The position numbers and the translations under genes were made by a program. A stretch of 64,000 nucleotides of DNA. It comes from CAIRTM01 sp963723235. Its GTDB lineage: Bacteria > Desulfobacterota > WTBG01 > CAIYCZ01 > CAIRTM01. The notes below the pieces were generated by a model. The model made no database searches. It worked only from the letters and a program-made list of their open reading frames with translations, and had not been told where the DNA came from. Below are positions 18,983 through 28,027 of the stretch, one piece after another; the stretch's first letter is position 1; the number at the start of each line of letters is the position of its first letter. The DNA lies in NCBI GenBank assembly GCA_963723235.1, contig CAVRPV010000019.1:124001-188000 (forward strand), in the 5' to 3' direction.

Positions 18983-19813
18983 ATGGCACTGGTGCGAGAC
19001 AAAGACGGCAAGCGGCTGCACGTAAAAAGCAAGCTCATGGGTGAAAGCCTGGTGAGCAAAAAATTTATCGACGGGCTGGACACGGCTCCGCAGCGCCGGC
19101 TGTTCCCTGACATTAATATCCTGAAGATCGGCGGTCAGTCAATTTGCGACCGGGGCGCCCATGTGCTGCCCGGCATCATAAAAGAAATTGCGGCCAATAA
19201 GAAGAAGCACAAGCTGCTCATCACCACCGGCGGCGGCACACGCAGCCGCCACATCTACGCCATCGGCCTTGAGATGGGGATGCCTGTGGGCGTCATCGCC
19301 CGGTTCGGCAGCACCATTTCCGAACAAAACGCCCTGCTGGTCTCCATGCTGCTCGGCCCCTGGGGCGGCATCAAAATCACCCATGCCGATCTTGCTGAAG
19401 CTGCCCAACTATTACGTGCAGGGCTGCATCCCGGTCACGGCGGGCATGCCGCCCTATGACCTGTTTGCCCTGCCGCACGGCAAGAACCGCATCCCCCTGC
19501 ACCGAACCGACGTGGGCACGCTGCTGCTTGCCGACCTCACCGGCGCCCGCAGCTGCATTTTCATAAAAGATGAAGAGGGTCTCTACACCGAGGACCCAAA
19601 AAAAAACCGCCGCGCAAAACTTATCCCCGCATAAGCATCTCGGAACTTATAAAAAGGGATCAGGATGATCTCATTATCGAGCGGCCATGCCTTGAAATCA
19701 TGCGCAACAGCGAAGTGATCCAGAAAATCCAGATCATTAACGGCATGAAAAAGGGCAATATAACCGCAGCACTGAACGGCAAACATGTGGGAACGATTAT
19801 TTTTAAGGATTGA
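18983..19813 (+). CDS. Molybdenum storage protein-type subunit (amino-acid kinase fold; frameshifted)
   Basis: The protein matches the MoSto/UMP-kinase-like fold: ILKIGGQSICDRG at the glycine-rich start, LLITTGGGTRSRHIYAIGLEMGMP, the GSTISEQNALL segment, and in the later half VTAGMPPYDLF, LHRTDVGTLLLADLTGA and the kinase-like IKDEEGLYTEDP, ending GKHVGTIIFKD. MoSto of Azotobacter packs molybdate or tungstate as ATP-dependent polyoxometalate clusters in the cell interior. Two frameshifts (about 19400 and 19630) are present. The start at 18983 has AGGGAGAGG upstream. Only one subunit gene is seen, whereas Azotobacter has two (mosA, mosB), so a homo-oligomer is possible. Its place beside tupABC supports the oxyanion role over a UMP kinase role. 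Confidence 0.72.
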
Positions 19814-19888
19814 GCATAAACAAGTTATACAGAAACCCGCGCTGCCAAGAGCATCATGCGGCTCATAGGGTGAGGAAGCAGAAAACCC

Positions 19889-20988
19889 TTATGCATGCGC
19901 TATCATGTGCACGGCCGTTGCCTTGAAATGAAGCAACAACCGAACCGCCCTCTGCAAGGCCCATTTCCTCCCGCGAGCGATGGGTAATATGCGTGGAAAG
20001 AAAAAATCCGCAGTCGAGCTGCACCTTGAAAAAATGGCCCATGGGAATAAGCCGGGTGATGGTGCCGGTGAAGCAGTTGCGGGCGCTGGTGCGTCATGGC
20101 GGCCGGGCAGGGCAAGGGTCACATTTTCCGGCCGTATGCACAGGATGACCGTCTGCCCGGCAGCTGCAGTCGCCCACGCATTCAATAAGCTGTATCTGCA
20201 ACAGCGACGCTCACCGTGCCCTGACCGGCCTGCACAACACGGCCCTTCAGCACGGTGCCCATGCCGACAAAGGAGGCCACGAATTCATCAGCCGGAAAAT
20301 TCATAACATCTGCCGGGGGCCCCATCTGCACCAGTCGGCCCTGCTGCATCACGGCCATGGTATCGGCAAGCCTGAGCGCCTCTGCCTGATCATGCGATGA
20401 CATGACCACAGCAATGCCGGTTTCCCGGAATATATGTGTCAAGATCATCGATAAGTGCTTCGCGCGTGGGCGGGTCAAGGGCTGAAAAAGGCTCATCGAG
20501 AAACAGGATTTCAGGCCGGGTGGCAAAGGCCCGGGCAAGGCTTGTGCGCTGGGCCTCGCCGCCCGAGAGCTTGCGCGCCGCGCGCCGGGCCAGATGGCCG
20601 ATGCGGAAGCGCTCGAGGTTCTGCTCCACCCGCTGCCGGATCTCCTGCCGGGGCAGGCCCCTGATTTTAAGCCCCGAGGCCACATTGTCATACACGGTCG
20701 TGTCAAACAGCAGGGGCTCCTGAAACACGGTTGCCGTGCTTCTGCGAAAGTCAAGTATTGAGCGCCCGGTCGGCTACCGGCTGGGATTTAAACAGAAGCT
20801 CGCCTGCCTGCCGCTCAAGCAGGCAGCACAGCGTCAGCAGCAGCGTTGATTTGCCCGAGCCATTGGGCCCCACAAGGCACACAATTTCGCCCTGCCGCAG
20901 GCAAAACCCCGGCACATCAAGCACCCGGACCCCGCCGCGCCGGACATCGATATTTTTAATTTCAAGAATGTGGCTGCTCGCTGTTCAT
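19889..20988 (-). CDS. tupC: Tungstate ABC transporter ATP-binding protein with TOBE domain (frameshifted)
   Basis: The ATPase shows Walker A GPNGSGKSTLL, Q-loop VFQEPLLFDTTVYDNV, signature KLSGGEAQRTSLARA, Walker B ILFLDEPFSALD and H-loop VMSSHDQAEALRLAD. A C-terminal TOBE-like region follows (RPENVTLALP, then IPMGHFFKVQLDCGF in the next frame), which usually binds the oxyanion or regulates transport. At least three frameshifts split the gene. Its start overlaps the end of tupB by 4 bp. It powers import by the TupB channel; tungstate is inferred from the TupA type. Confidence 0.75.
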
Positions 20989-21684
20989 CGGGGCCTGTCA
21001 TGCTGCTGGATATGGGTAAGGATATAATTGACGGCAAAGGTCAGGACGAGCAGAATGATGCCAAGGGCAATGGCGATATCGAAATTGCCCTTGCTGGTTT
21101 CCATGACCGTGGCCGTGGTGAGCACGCGGGTATAGCCCTTGATATTGCCGCCCACCATGATCGATGCGCCCACTTCGGAAATGACGCCGCCAAAGCCGGC
21201 CATAACAGCCGCAAGCAGGGGCAGGCGCGCTTCGCGCATAAGCAGCCAGATCATCTGCAGCCGCGTGGCCCCCAGCGCCAGTATCTGCAGCCGCAGGTTG
21301 CGGGGCAGATTCTGAATGGCCGCAACCGTAATGCCCGCCACAATGGGCGTTGCGATAACAGCCTGCGCCAGGATGATGGCCCCGGGCGTGTAGAGCATTT
21401 CAAGAAAACCCAGGGGCCCGTTGCGCCACAGGAAAATCGTCACAAACAGGCCCACCACAACGGGCGGCAGGCCCATGCCCGTGTTGATAAGGCTCACCAC
21501 CAGATTCTTGCCCCGGAAGTCCGCCAGGGCAAGACAGATGCCGGCGCTCATGCCGATAAACAGGCTTACAAGCGTTGCCGCACCCGACACCTGCAGCGAC
21601 AGAAGCGTTATGCTCCACGTCTCCGGGTCAAGCGTGACACAGCAGCACAACAGCCTGCCAGATGCCTTCAAAAATCAGATCCAT
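20985..21684 (-). CDS. tupB: Tungstate ABC transporter permease (frameshift near start)
   Basis: Inner-membrane permease with about five or six hydrophobic helices (LVVSLINTGMGLPPVVVGLF, LAQAVIATPIVAGI, NFDIAIALGIILLVLTFAV). The coupling-helix EAA-like region is LALGATRLQMIWLLMREA followed by GGVISEVGASIMVGG, characteristic of TupB/WtpB-type permeases. The true start is taken at 21684 (MDLIFEGIWQ), with a frameshift a few codons later. It lies between tupA and tupC in one operon. Confidence 0.8.
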
Positions 21685-21772
21685 AGCTATAACAATGCCT
21701 TGCCGCATATTTCTCACGTATTGATCTGCGAGCTCGCATCATGCGGATTGACATCTGCCATGCTCAAGCACG

Positions 21773-21798
21773 AAGCCCCCGCTGTTCGGGCGGGGCTT
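21773..21798. terminator. GC hairpin between tupA and tupB
   Basis: AAGCCCC and GGGGCTT form a stable stem in the 190-bp gap, with only a weak T-tract. It may attenuate or stabilise the transcript so that TupA is made in excess of the membrane parts, a common pattern in binding-protein operons. Confidence 0.5.
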
Positions 21799-21877
21799 TA
21801 GTGTTGAAATATTTTAAAAAAGATTGCAACTCATTGTGCCAGATACTAAGCACACCCGTCGATACGCCTGCCTCTTG

Positions 21878-22741
21878 TTACTTCCCGAGGCTTTCAACCG
21901 TTTTGCCCGCATCGGGGGTGAACAGGGCTGCGCCGAACTTTTCAACGCCGAAGGTGCCGATCAGCTTCTGCGTGGCCGGGGCGACCATAAAATCGGCAAA
22001 TGCCTTTGCGCCCGCCGCGTTCACTTTGGGCCATTTCTGAGGGCTGACTTCAATAACATGGTACATGTTCAGAAGGCTCTTATCGCCCTGGCACAGAACG
22101 GCAGGCCCAGATTTTTCTGCAGGGAAAGATAGGTTCCCCGGTCGGCAAGGGTATAGCCCTTTTTTCTCCGCGGCTACTGCCAGGGTCTGGCCCATGCCGA
22201 GGCCCGTCTGCTGATACCAGCTCTGGCCGTCCGGCTTTACCCCTGCGGCCTCCCAGATCTTCTTTTCTTTTGAATGCGTGCCTGAATTATCCCCCCTGGA
22301 TATAAACAGGGCACTTTTTTCAGCAATCAGTTTAAAAGCCTCGGATGCGGTTTTTGCAGCCTTTACGCCCGCAGGGTCATCGGCCGGGCCGATGATGATG
22401 AAATCATTGTGCATCACAAGCTGGCGCCGCGATCCGTTGCCCTCGTCCATGAATTTCTTCTCATCAGCAGGCGAGTGCACCAGCAGCACATCCGCCTCGC
22501 CCTTGGCGCCCATGGCAATGGCCTGGCCGGAGCCGACCGCTATGGTCTTCACAAAATAGCCGCGTCTGTTTTTCAAACACCGGCAGCAGCGCATCCAGAA
22601 GCCCCGAGTCCTGCGTGCTCGTCGTGGTGGCAAGAATGATATTTTTCGTTTCAGCAGCCGGGCTGTAGGCAGGCGCTGCCAGCAGAAAACCTATGCCCAG
22701 AAGCAGGGCGGCAGTCATGGTGTACGCGTGCTTCTTCTCAT
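21878..22741 (-). CDS. tupA: Tungstate-binding periplasmic protein (frameshifted)
   Basis: After a signal peptide (MTAALLLGIGFLLAAPAYS) the mature start LATTTSTQDSGLLDALLPVF is the TupA hallmark TTTS-x-DSGLLD, which distinguishes it from ModA. Further TupA blocks are AVGSGQAIAMGAKGEADVLL, HSPADEKKF, RQLVMHNDFIIIGPADDPA and ISRGDNSGTHSKE. Frameshifts are seen near 22735, 22560 and 22130. The start at 22741 is set by GAAGGAGATGACC just upstream. It captures tungstate (possibly molybdate) in the periplasm and delivers it to TupBC. The promoter with direct-repeat site C lies about 250 bp upstream. Confidence 0.82.
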
Positions 22742-22990
22742 GGTCATCTCCTTCTGTTCGGTTTGTCTGCACATGTTTCTTTACTGCCTCACGCGTAAAA
22801 ACTCTTTTTTGATACGGAGCATATCATCTGACGGGGCGGCGGTCTGCCGCCGGCCTGCAATAGCCCCGTTTGCAATACAGCCATTGTATTACCCCTATCG
22901 GTTTGCGGCACTAAGGTCACCGTGTCAATAACAAGTTGTCCTGAAGTGAAAAACCCGCCATGAGCAACACCCGCTTCTCAGCGTGGAGCA

Positions 22991-23019
22991 ACGATACATA
23001 AAAAAATATACGCGGTCAA
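22991..23019 (-). promoter_or_regulatory. Promoter of tupABC
   Basis: On the minus strand TTGACC (23014-23019) and TATCGT (22991-22996) are 17 bp apart, giving a leader of about 245 nt in which I see no gene or clear riboswitch. Confidence 0.6.
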
Positions 23020-23027
23020 GCCAATTG

Positions 23028-23059
23028 GTTACTATTGGTCATTTAAAGTAATTTTTGGT
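23028..23059 (-). promoter_or_regulatory. Direct-repeat activator site, copy C
   Basis: GTTACTATTGGT (23028-23039) and GTAATTTTTGGT (23048-23059) are direct repeats 20 bp apart, 8 bp upstream of the tupA -35 box. This is the best conserved of the three sites. It also lies 213 bp upstream of phoU on the opposite strand, but the spacing to the minus-strand promoter matches the other two sites. Confidence 0.6.
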
Positions 23060-23271
23060 TCTATTTATTCTACTCAAAAATAACAATTACCCGACATAGG
23101 CAGTACCGGCACAGGCTGCCGGGCAACAGGAAGCTTTTTAAGTCTTGATTTGCATACGATAAAAATGCTAAAAGTCTAATGCTAACTTACGTAAATACTT
23201 TAACAAGATTTAGCAGGCAGACAACTCCGCACATTGCATAACCGCACAGCCAACCCAGGGGGAACCGGCGC

Positions 23272-23958
23272 ATGGATGGTCATATTTACAAGTCATTCGA
23301 CAAAGAGCTTCATGATTTAAAAGAACGGCTTCTTGTGGTGGGCGGCTGCGTGGAACGCTCAATCCGGGACGCAGTCCGGGCGCTTGAGGAGCGCAATTCC
23401 GAAGTCGCCCAGCGCATCATTGACGACGATGATACGGTTGACACCCAGGAGCTTGAAATCGACGAGTTCTGCCTGCGCCTGCTTGCCCTGCGGCAGCCTG
23501 CGGCCCGCGACCTGCGCATCATCACGACAGCGATGAAGGTCAACTATGACCTTGAGCGCATCGGCGACATGGCCGTGAACATCGCCGAGCGGGTGCTGGA
23601 GCTCAACAAGGAACCCCAGCTCAAGCCCTACATAACCCTGCCGCAGATGGCCCTGTCCGTTCAGCAGATGCTGCGGGACAGCCTCAATGCCTTCATAAAC
23701 GAAGACCCTGTCGCTGCCCGTGCCGTGATAAACGAAGACGAAAAGGTCGACCACGCCCTGAAACAGATTTACCATGAGCTGGTAAACTACATGGCAAGTG
23801 ACTACGGTTACGTGCCGCGGGCCACGCGGCTTCTGTTCATTTCCAAATACCTTGAGCGCATCGCCGACCATGCCGTCAACGTCGCCGAACTGGTGGTGTT
23901 CATGGTTGAGGGAAAAATCCTGCGGCACCACAAGCACCATGAGGCAGAAAAAGAATGA
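23272..23958 (+). CDS. phoU: Phosphate transport regulator PhoU
   Basis: This is a 228-residue all-helical protein with two three-helix PhoU repeats. The metal-binding motifs E-x-x-x-D are seen in MKVNYDLERIGDMAVNIAE and in the second repeat SKYLERIADHAVNVAELVV. It couples the Pst transporter to the PhoR kinase and lowers phosphate uptake. It opens the pst operon, overlapping pstS by 4 bp, whereas it usually closes it. No phoR or phoB is in the window. A clear Pho box could not be placed in the 23060-23271 gap. Confidence 0.9.
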   Translation: MDGHIYKSFDKELHDLKERLLVVGGCVERSIRDAVRALEERNSEVAQRIIDDDDTVDTQELEIDEFCLRLLALRQPAARDLRIITTAMKVNYDLERIGDMAVNIAERVLELNKEPQLKPYITLPQMALSVQQMLRDSLNAFINEDPVAARAVINEDEKVDHALKQIYHELVNYMASDYGYVPRATRLLFISKYLERIADHAVNVAELVVFMVEGKILRHHKHHEAEKE

Positions 23959-24774
23959 TGCGCAAACTGGCACCAGTGCTGCTTGCCGGGCTGTGCCTGC
24001 TGACCGCAGGCTGTGGCGACGCTGCAGAAAAAGGACGCCTACGGCAAGCATGTCGTCAATGTAGCGGGATCAACCTCGGTCATGCCGTTCACAGAAAAGC
24101 TGGCCGAGCATTTCATGGTGGAGCGGCCCACCTTCATTGTCAACGTTCAGTCCGGCGGGTCAACAGCCGGCATTCAGGCCTGCATGAATAACACGGTGGA
24201 AATCGGCATGAGCTCCCGCGAGCTCAAGGCCGATGAAAAAAAGCTCAGCGAAATTACAATCTGCCTGGACGGCATCGCCCTGATTGTGCATCCCGGCAAT
24301 GCCGTGACCAGCCTGACGCTTTCCCAGGTACGGGACATTTTCAGCGGTGCTGTAAAAAACTGGAAGGACCTGGGCGGGGTCGACCGCAGGATTGATGCCG
24401 TCACCCGCGAGGAAGGCTCGGGCACGCGCGGGGCCTTTGAAGAGCTGGTGATGAATAAGCAGGAGATCGACGACGGCATCATGGTTCAGGATTCAAACGG
24501 CTCGGTAAAGGAAGTTGTGGCCACCGACCCCTATGCCATCGGCTATGTGTCGCTGGGGATGGTTGATGAGCGCGTGGCGGCTGTTACCATAGACGGCGTA
24601 GAGCCGACGGTCAAGGCCATTAAGAAAAAGCGGTATAAAATCGTGCGGCCTTTTCTCTATCTCACCAATGGAAAGCCCACTGAGGATACGCAGGCATTTA
24701 TTGACTACGTGCTGTCAAAAGACGGCCAGGTGCTTCTAAAAAAAGAAGGGTTGATAACGGCTCATGAGTTCTAG
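23955..24774 (+). CDS. pstS: Phosphate-binding lipoprotein PstS (one frameshift)
   Basis: The N-terminus has a lipobox (LCLLTAGC) so the protein is anchored in a membrane facing the periplasm. After a frameshift near 24015 the PBP fold follows: VNVAGSTSVMPFTEKLAEHF, VQSGGSTAGIQA, the phosphate-loop-like VTREEGSGTRGAFEEL and QDSNGSVKEVVA. It is a short PstS of about 270 residues, typical of the PBP2_phosphate type. The start overlaps the phoU stop (ATGA) and its end overlaps pstC by 11 bp. Confidence 0.85.
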
Positions 24775-25630
24775 CAGGGCGGTTTTTAAAGAACGAATTA
24801 TAAAGCAGGTGCTGACGGTGTTTGCATTTTCGTCGCTGCTGTTCCTGGCTTTGATTTTTGCCTTCATCCTGGTTGAGGGCCTGCCGCTGTTTTACAAGGT
24901 CGGGGTGAAAAACATCATCTTTGGGATGAAGTGGGCACCCACCAAGGGCTTTTTCGGCATATTCCCCATGATCGTCTCCTCGTTTCTGGTAACCTTCGGG
25001 GCGCTGGTCATCGGAGGGCCGATGGGCCTGGGCTGCGCGGTTTATCTGGCCGAATATGCCGGCAAGCGCCAAAAGCTGTTTCTCAAACCCGCGCTGGAGC
25101 TGCTGGCGGGCATTCCGTCGGTTGTGTACGGCTTCCTCGGGGTGCTCTATATCGTTCCGTTTATCCGGTATTTCTTCGGCGGCTCGGGCTTTTCGCTGCT
25201 TGCGACCTCCCTCGTGCTGGGCATCATGATACTGCCTACGGTCATCAGCATATCCTACGACGCCCTCATGAGCGTGCCCCGCAGCTACCGCGAGGGCGCC
25301 CTTGCCATGGGCTCCACGAAGTGGCAGTCGACCTGGCGCGTTGTCATACCGGCAGGCAAATCCGGCATCCTGGCAAGCTGCATTCTGGGCATGGGCCGGG
25401 CCATTGGCGAGACCATGGCGGTTATCATGGTTGCAGGCAATGCCCTGAAAATACCCGGCAGCGCACTGGACCCCCTGCGCACCCTCACCAGCAACATCGC
25501 CCTCGAGCTTTCCTACGCCAGCGGCGATCACCGCATGGGGCTTTTTTCCACGGGCGTGGTGCTGCTGTCGATCATCATGGTGTTGAACTATTTCGCCAAT
25601 GTCGTCATCAGGAGGACGGTCATTAAATGA
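24764..25630 (+). CDS. pstC: Phosphate ABC transporter permease PstC
   Basis: Inner-membrane permease of 288 residues with about six helices (TVFAFSSLLFLALIFAFILV at the start, VVYGFLGVLYIVPFI, GVVLLSIIMVLNYF at the end). The coupling segment is REGALAMGSTKWQSTWRVVIPAGKSGI split over two lines of the family pattern, followed by LGMGRAIGETMAVIMVAGN, specific for PstC/PstA. The ATG at 24764 lies inside the end of pstS, indicating translational coupling; its end overlaps pstA by 4 bp. Intact frame. Confidence 0.9.
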   Translation: MSSSRAVFKERIIKQVLTVFAFSSLLFLALIFAFILVEGLPLFYKVGVKNIIFGMKWAPTKGFFGIFPMIVSSFLVTFGALVIGGPMGLGCAVYLAEYAGKRQKLFLKPALELLAGIPSVVYGFLGVLYIVPFIRYFFGGSGFSLLATSLVLGIMILPTVISISYDALMSVPRSYREGALAMGSTKWQSTWRVVIPAGKSGILASCILGMGRAIGETMAVIMVAGNALKIPGSALDPLRTLTSNIALELSYASGDHRMGLFSTGVVLLSIIMVLNYFANVVIRRTVIK

Positions 25631-26463
25631 GGATCAACCCGCGCTTTACCGACGCTCTGGTCAGGAATTTCCTCAAACTGCAGGCCTACTTCACGGTAGG
25701 CATTCTGGTGATCATCGTCTTTCTCATATTCATTAAGGGCATCTCCAACTGCAACTTGAGTTTCATGCTCACCTACCCGGAGGACATGGGCCGTCACGGC
25801 GGTATTCTGCCGGCCATCATGGGAACAATTTTCCTGGCGGTGCTGTCCATTGTTTTTGCTACGCCCCTGGGCCTCGGCACGGCGATCTTTCTCACTGAAT
25901 ACACACGAGAGTCGCGCTTCACCACCATCATACGCTTCGGCGTTGAGTCCCTTGCCGGGATTCCCTCGATCATTTACGGGTTGTTCGGCTTCATTTTCTT
26001 CGTCATCAAGCTCGGCATGGGCTGGTCGCTGCTCTCCGGTGCGCTCACCATAACCATCATGATACTGCCGACCATCATCCGCACCAGCGAAGAGGCCATC
26101 AAGGCCGTGCCGAGAAACCTGCGCATTGTCAGCCACTCACTCGGGGCCACCAAATGGGAGACCACGGTGAAGGTGGTGCTGCCCGCTGCCGCGCCCGGCA
26201 TACTCACGGGCATCATGCTCAGCATCGGCCGGGCCGTCGGGGAAACAGCGGCGGTCATCTTCACCATGGGCAGCTCGCTCAGGCTTCCCGCGTCGCTCAT
26301 GGATTCGGGCCGCACCATGGCCGTGCACTTCTATATACTTGCCCGCGAGGGCATTTCAATGGAAAAGGCCTATGCCACCGCGCTGGTACTGGTGATGAGC
26401 ATTCTGGCAATCAACATTATTGCGTATTACATTATGAACCGCGTCACCGCCAAATATTCCTGA
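25627..26463 (+). CDS. pstA: Phosphate ABC transporter permease PstA
   Basis: Partner permease of 278 residues. Features are GILPAIMGTIFLAVLSIVFA, FGVESLAGIPSIIYGLFGF (the GIPS...YG block of Pst permeases), the coupling segment HSLGATKWETTVKVVLPAA and SIGRAVGETAAVIFTMG. Start ATG overlaps the pstC stop; its last base overlaps the pstB1 start. Intact frame. Confidence 0.9.
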   Translation: MRINPRFTDALVRNFLKLQAYFTVGILVIIVFLIFIKGISNCNLSFMLTYPEDMGRHGGILPAIMGTIFLAVLSIVFATPLGLGTAIFLTEYTRESRFTTIIRFGVESLAGIPSIIYGLFGFIFFVIKLGMGWSLLSGALTITIMILPTIIRTSEEAIKAVPRNLRIVSHSLGATKWETTVKVVLPAAAPGILTGIMLSIGRAVGETAAVIFTMGSSLRLPASLMDSGRTMAVHFYILAREGISMEKAYATALVLVMSILAINIIAYYIMNRVTAKYS

Positions 26464-27227
26464 TGCCTGCTATGAACGTCAAGATACGCTCAGAAAAAAT
26501 CAGCGTCCGCTTTGGAACTTCCGAGGTTCTCAAGGGTGTTGATCTGGATATCTACACCAACAAGATTACCGGCTTCATGGGGCCTGCCGGCAGCGGAAAG
26601 TCGACCCTGATATCGCTTATAAACCGCATGATCGATTTTGAAGACAACGTGGCGATTCACGGCAGCCTGTCAATTGACGGCGCAGATATACTTGAAAAAT
26701 CAGTAGACGTTGTGGGCCTGCGGCGGCGTGTCGGCACCGTGTTTGCCGTTCCGCTGCCCCTTCCGCGCTCAATTTTTGAAAACATAGCCTACGGGCCGCG
26801 GCTGAAAGGCATCAATAGAAAAACAGACCTCGAGGACATAGTCGAAGAAAGCCTGAAAAAGGCCGTACTCTGGGAAGAGGTGCGCGACCGGCTGCACGTT
26901 TCAGCACTGAAACTCTCCGGGGGCCAGCAGCAGCGCCTCTGCCTTGCGCGCACCCTGGCACTGAAGCCTGAAATCATTCTGCTTGACGAGCCCTGTTCAG
27001 GCCTTGACCCTATCTCCACGGCAAACATCGAAGAGGCCCTCAACGAACTCAAAAAAGAGTACACCATCATCCTGGTTTCAAACAACACCAAGCAGATCGC
27101 CCGTGCAAGTGATTTTGCGGCTTTTTTCTATATGGGCACACTCATTGAATTCGACCACACCGAGAAAATTTTCACCAATCCCGCGGTCAGGCAGACTGAG
27201 GACTACATACAGGGGAAATTCGGATAA
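26463..27227 (+). CDS. pstB: PstB-type ATPase 1, with lost Q-loop and H-loop residues
   Basis: The ATPase of 254 residues keeps Walker A GPAGSGKST (residues 40-48), signature LSGGQQQR (about 151-158), Walker B IILLDEP and D-loop SGLD. The Q-loop glutamine, FQRP in normal PstB, is Ala95 (VFAVPLPLP), and the switch histidine, VTHN in normal PstB, is Asn207 (LVSNNTKQ). It therefore has a degenerate nucleotide site but an intact signature. The neighbouring PstB2 has the opposite pattern. The reading frame is intact and the changes are substitutions, not indels. It starts directly at the pstA stop; ATG at 26463 or 26472. Confidence 0.87.
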   Translation: MPAMNVKIRSEKISVRFGTSEVLKGVDLDIYTNKITGFMGPAGSGKSTLISLINRMIDFEDNVAIHGSLSIDGADILEKSVDVVGLRRRVGTVFAVPLPLPRSIFENIAYGPRLKGINRKTDLEDIVEESLKKAVLWEEVRDRLHVSALKLSGGQQQRLCLARTLALKPEIILLDEPCSGLDPISTANIEEALNELKKEYTIILVSNNTKQIARASDFAAFFYMGTLIEFDHTEKIFTNPAVRQTEDYIQGKFG

Positions 27228-27977
27228 TGCAGGACTGCGCCCTCAAAACTGAAAAGCTGAACCTCTTCTACGGGACGTTTCACAGTCTCAAGGATGTCGA
27301 TTTTTGCGTATACCGCAACTCGATAACCGCCCTGATCGGACCCTCGGGCTGCGGCAAGTCAACGCTGCTTGCGCTGTTTCAACCGTATGAACGACATTAT
27401 CGACGACGTGACCGTAAATGGCAACATTCTGGTCAACGGCCAGCCCCTTGAACAAATCGACCTGATCGAGCTGCGCAAAAAAATCGGTATGGTATTTCAG
27501 CGGCCAAACCCCTTCCCCTCTTCAGTGCGCGAAAATCTCGTCTACGGCCTCAAGGTACACGGCTACAGACGAAAAGACTACGATGACATTATGGAGAGGT
27601 GCCTGCAGGCCGTCGGCCTGTGGGATGATATCAAGGACAAACTCAACACCCCGGCCCTGAGCCTCTCAGAGGAAATGAAGCAGCGCCTGTGCGTAGCACG
27701 GGTACTGACGGTTGAGCCCGAGATCATCCTGCTGGATGAGCCCTGCTCAGCACTTGACCCCATCGCCACCATGAAAATTGAAGAGCTCATGATTGAGCTC
27801 AAACGCCATTACACGATCCTCATCGTTACGCACAACATGCAGCAGGCGGCCCGCGTGTCCGACTACACCGGATTCATGCTGCTGGGCGATCTCATCGAGT
27901 TCGATATAACATCAAAAATATTCACCGCTCCGGAAGATGAGCGCACCGATGGCTATATCACCGGCAGATTTGGTTGA
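27227..27977 (+). CDS. pstB: PstB-type ATPase 2, with degenerate signature motif (one frameshift)
   Basis: Walker A GPSGCGKST (38-46), Q-loop VFQRPNPFPSSVREN, Walker B ILLDEPCSALD and switch His in VTHNMQQAARVSDYT are all canonical. The signature is SLSEEMKQRLCVAR in place of LSGGQQQRLC, an in-frame substitution. A frameshift near 27380 interrupts the region after Walker A. It begins where PstB1 stops, so both are made from one transcript. In a PstB1-PstB2 heterodimer, one composite site would be fully canonical (PstB2 Walker/Q/H with PstB1 LSGGQ) and the other degenerate. Confidence 0.87.
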
Positions 27978-28027
27978 TCCCCTGCCCTTCGCTCAACACC
28001 GCCCCTGCCGCACAGGAGTTCGCACGA

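Noticed and set aside
21878..22741. Assignment of the binding protein as molybdate ModA
   Set aside because: The mature N-terminus TTTSTQDSGLLD and the HSPADEKKF and MHNDF blocks are TupA type; ModA proteins do not have them.
26154..26462. Upstream in-frame extension of PstB1
   Set aside because: The extension lies inside pstA in another frame, with low-complexity His/Arg-rich residues; the ATPase fold starts at 26463-26472.
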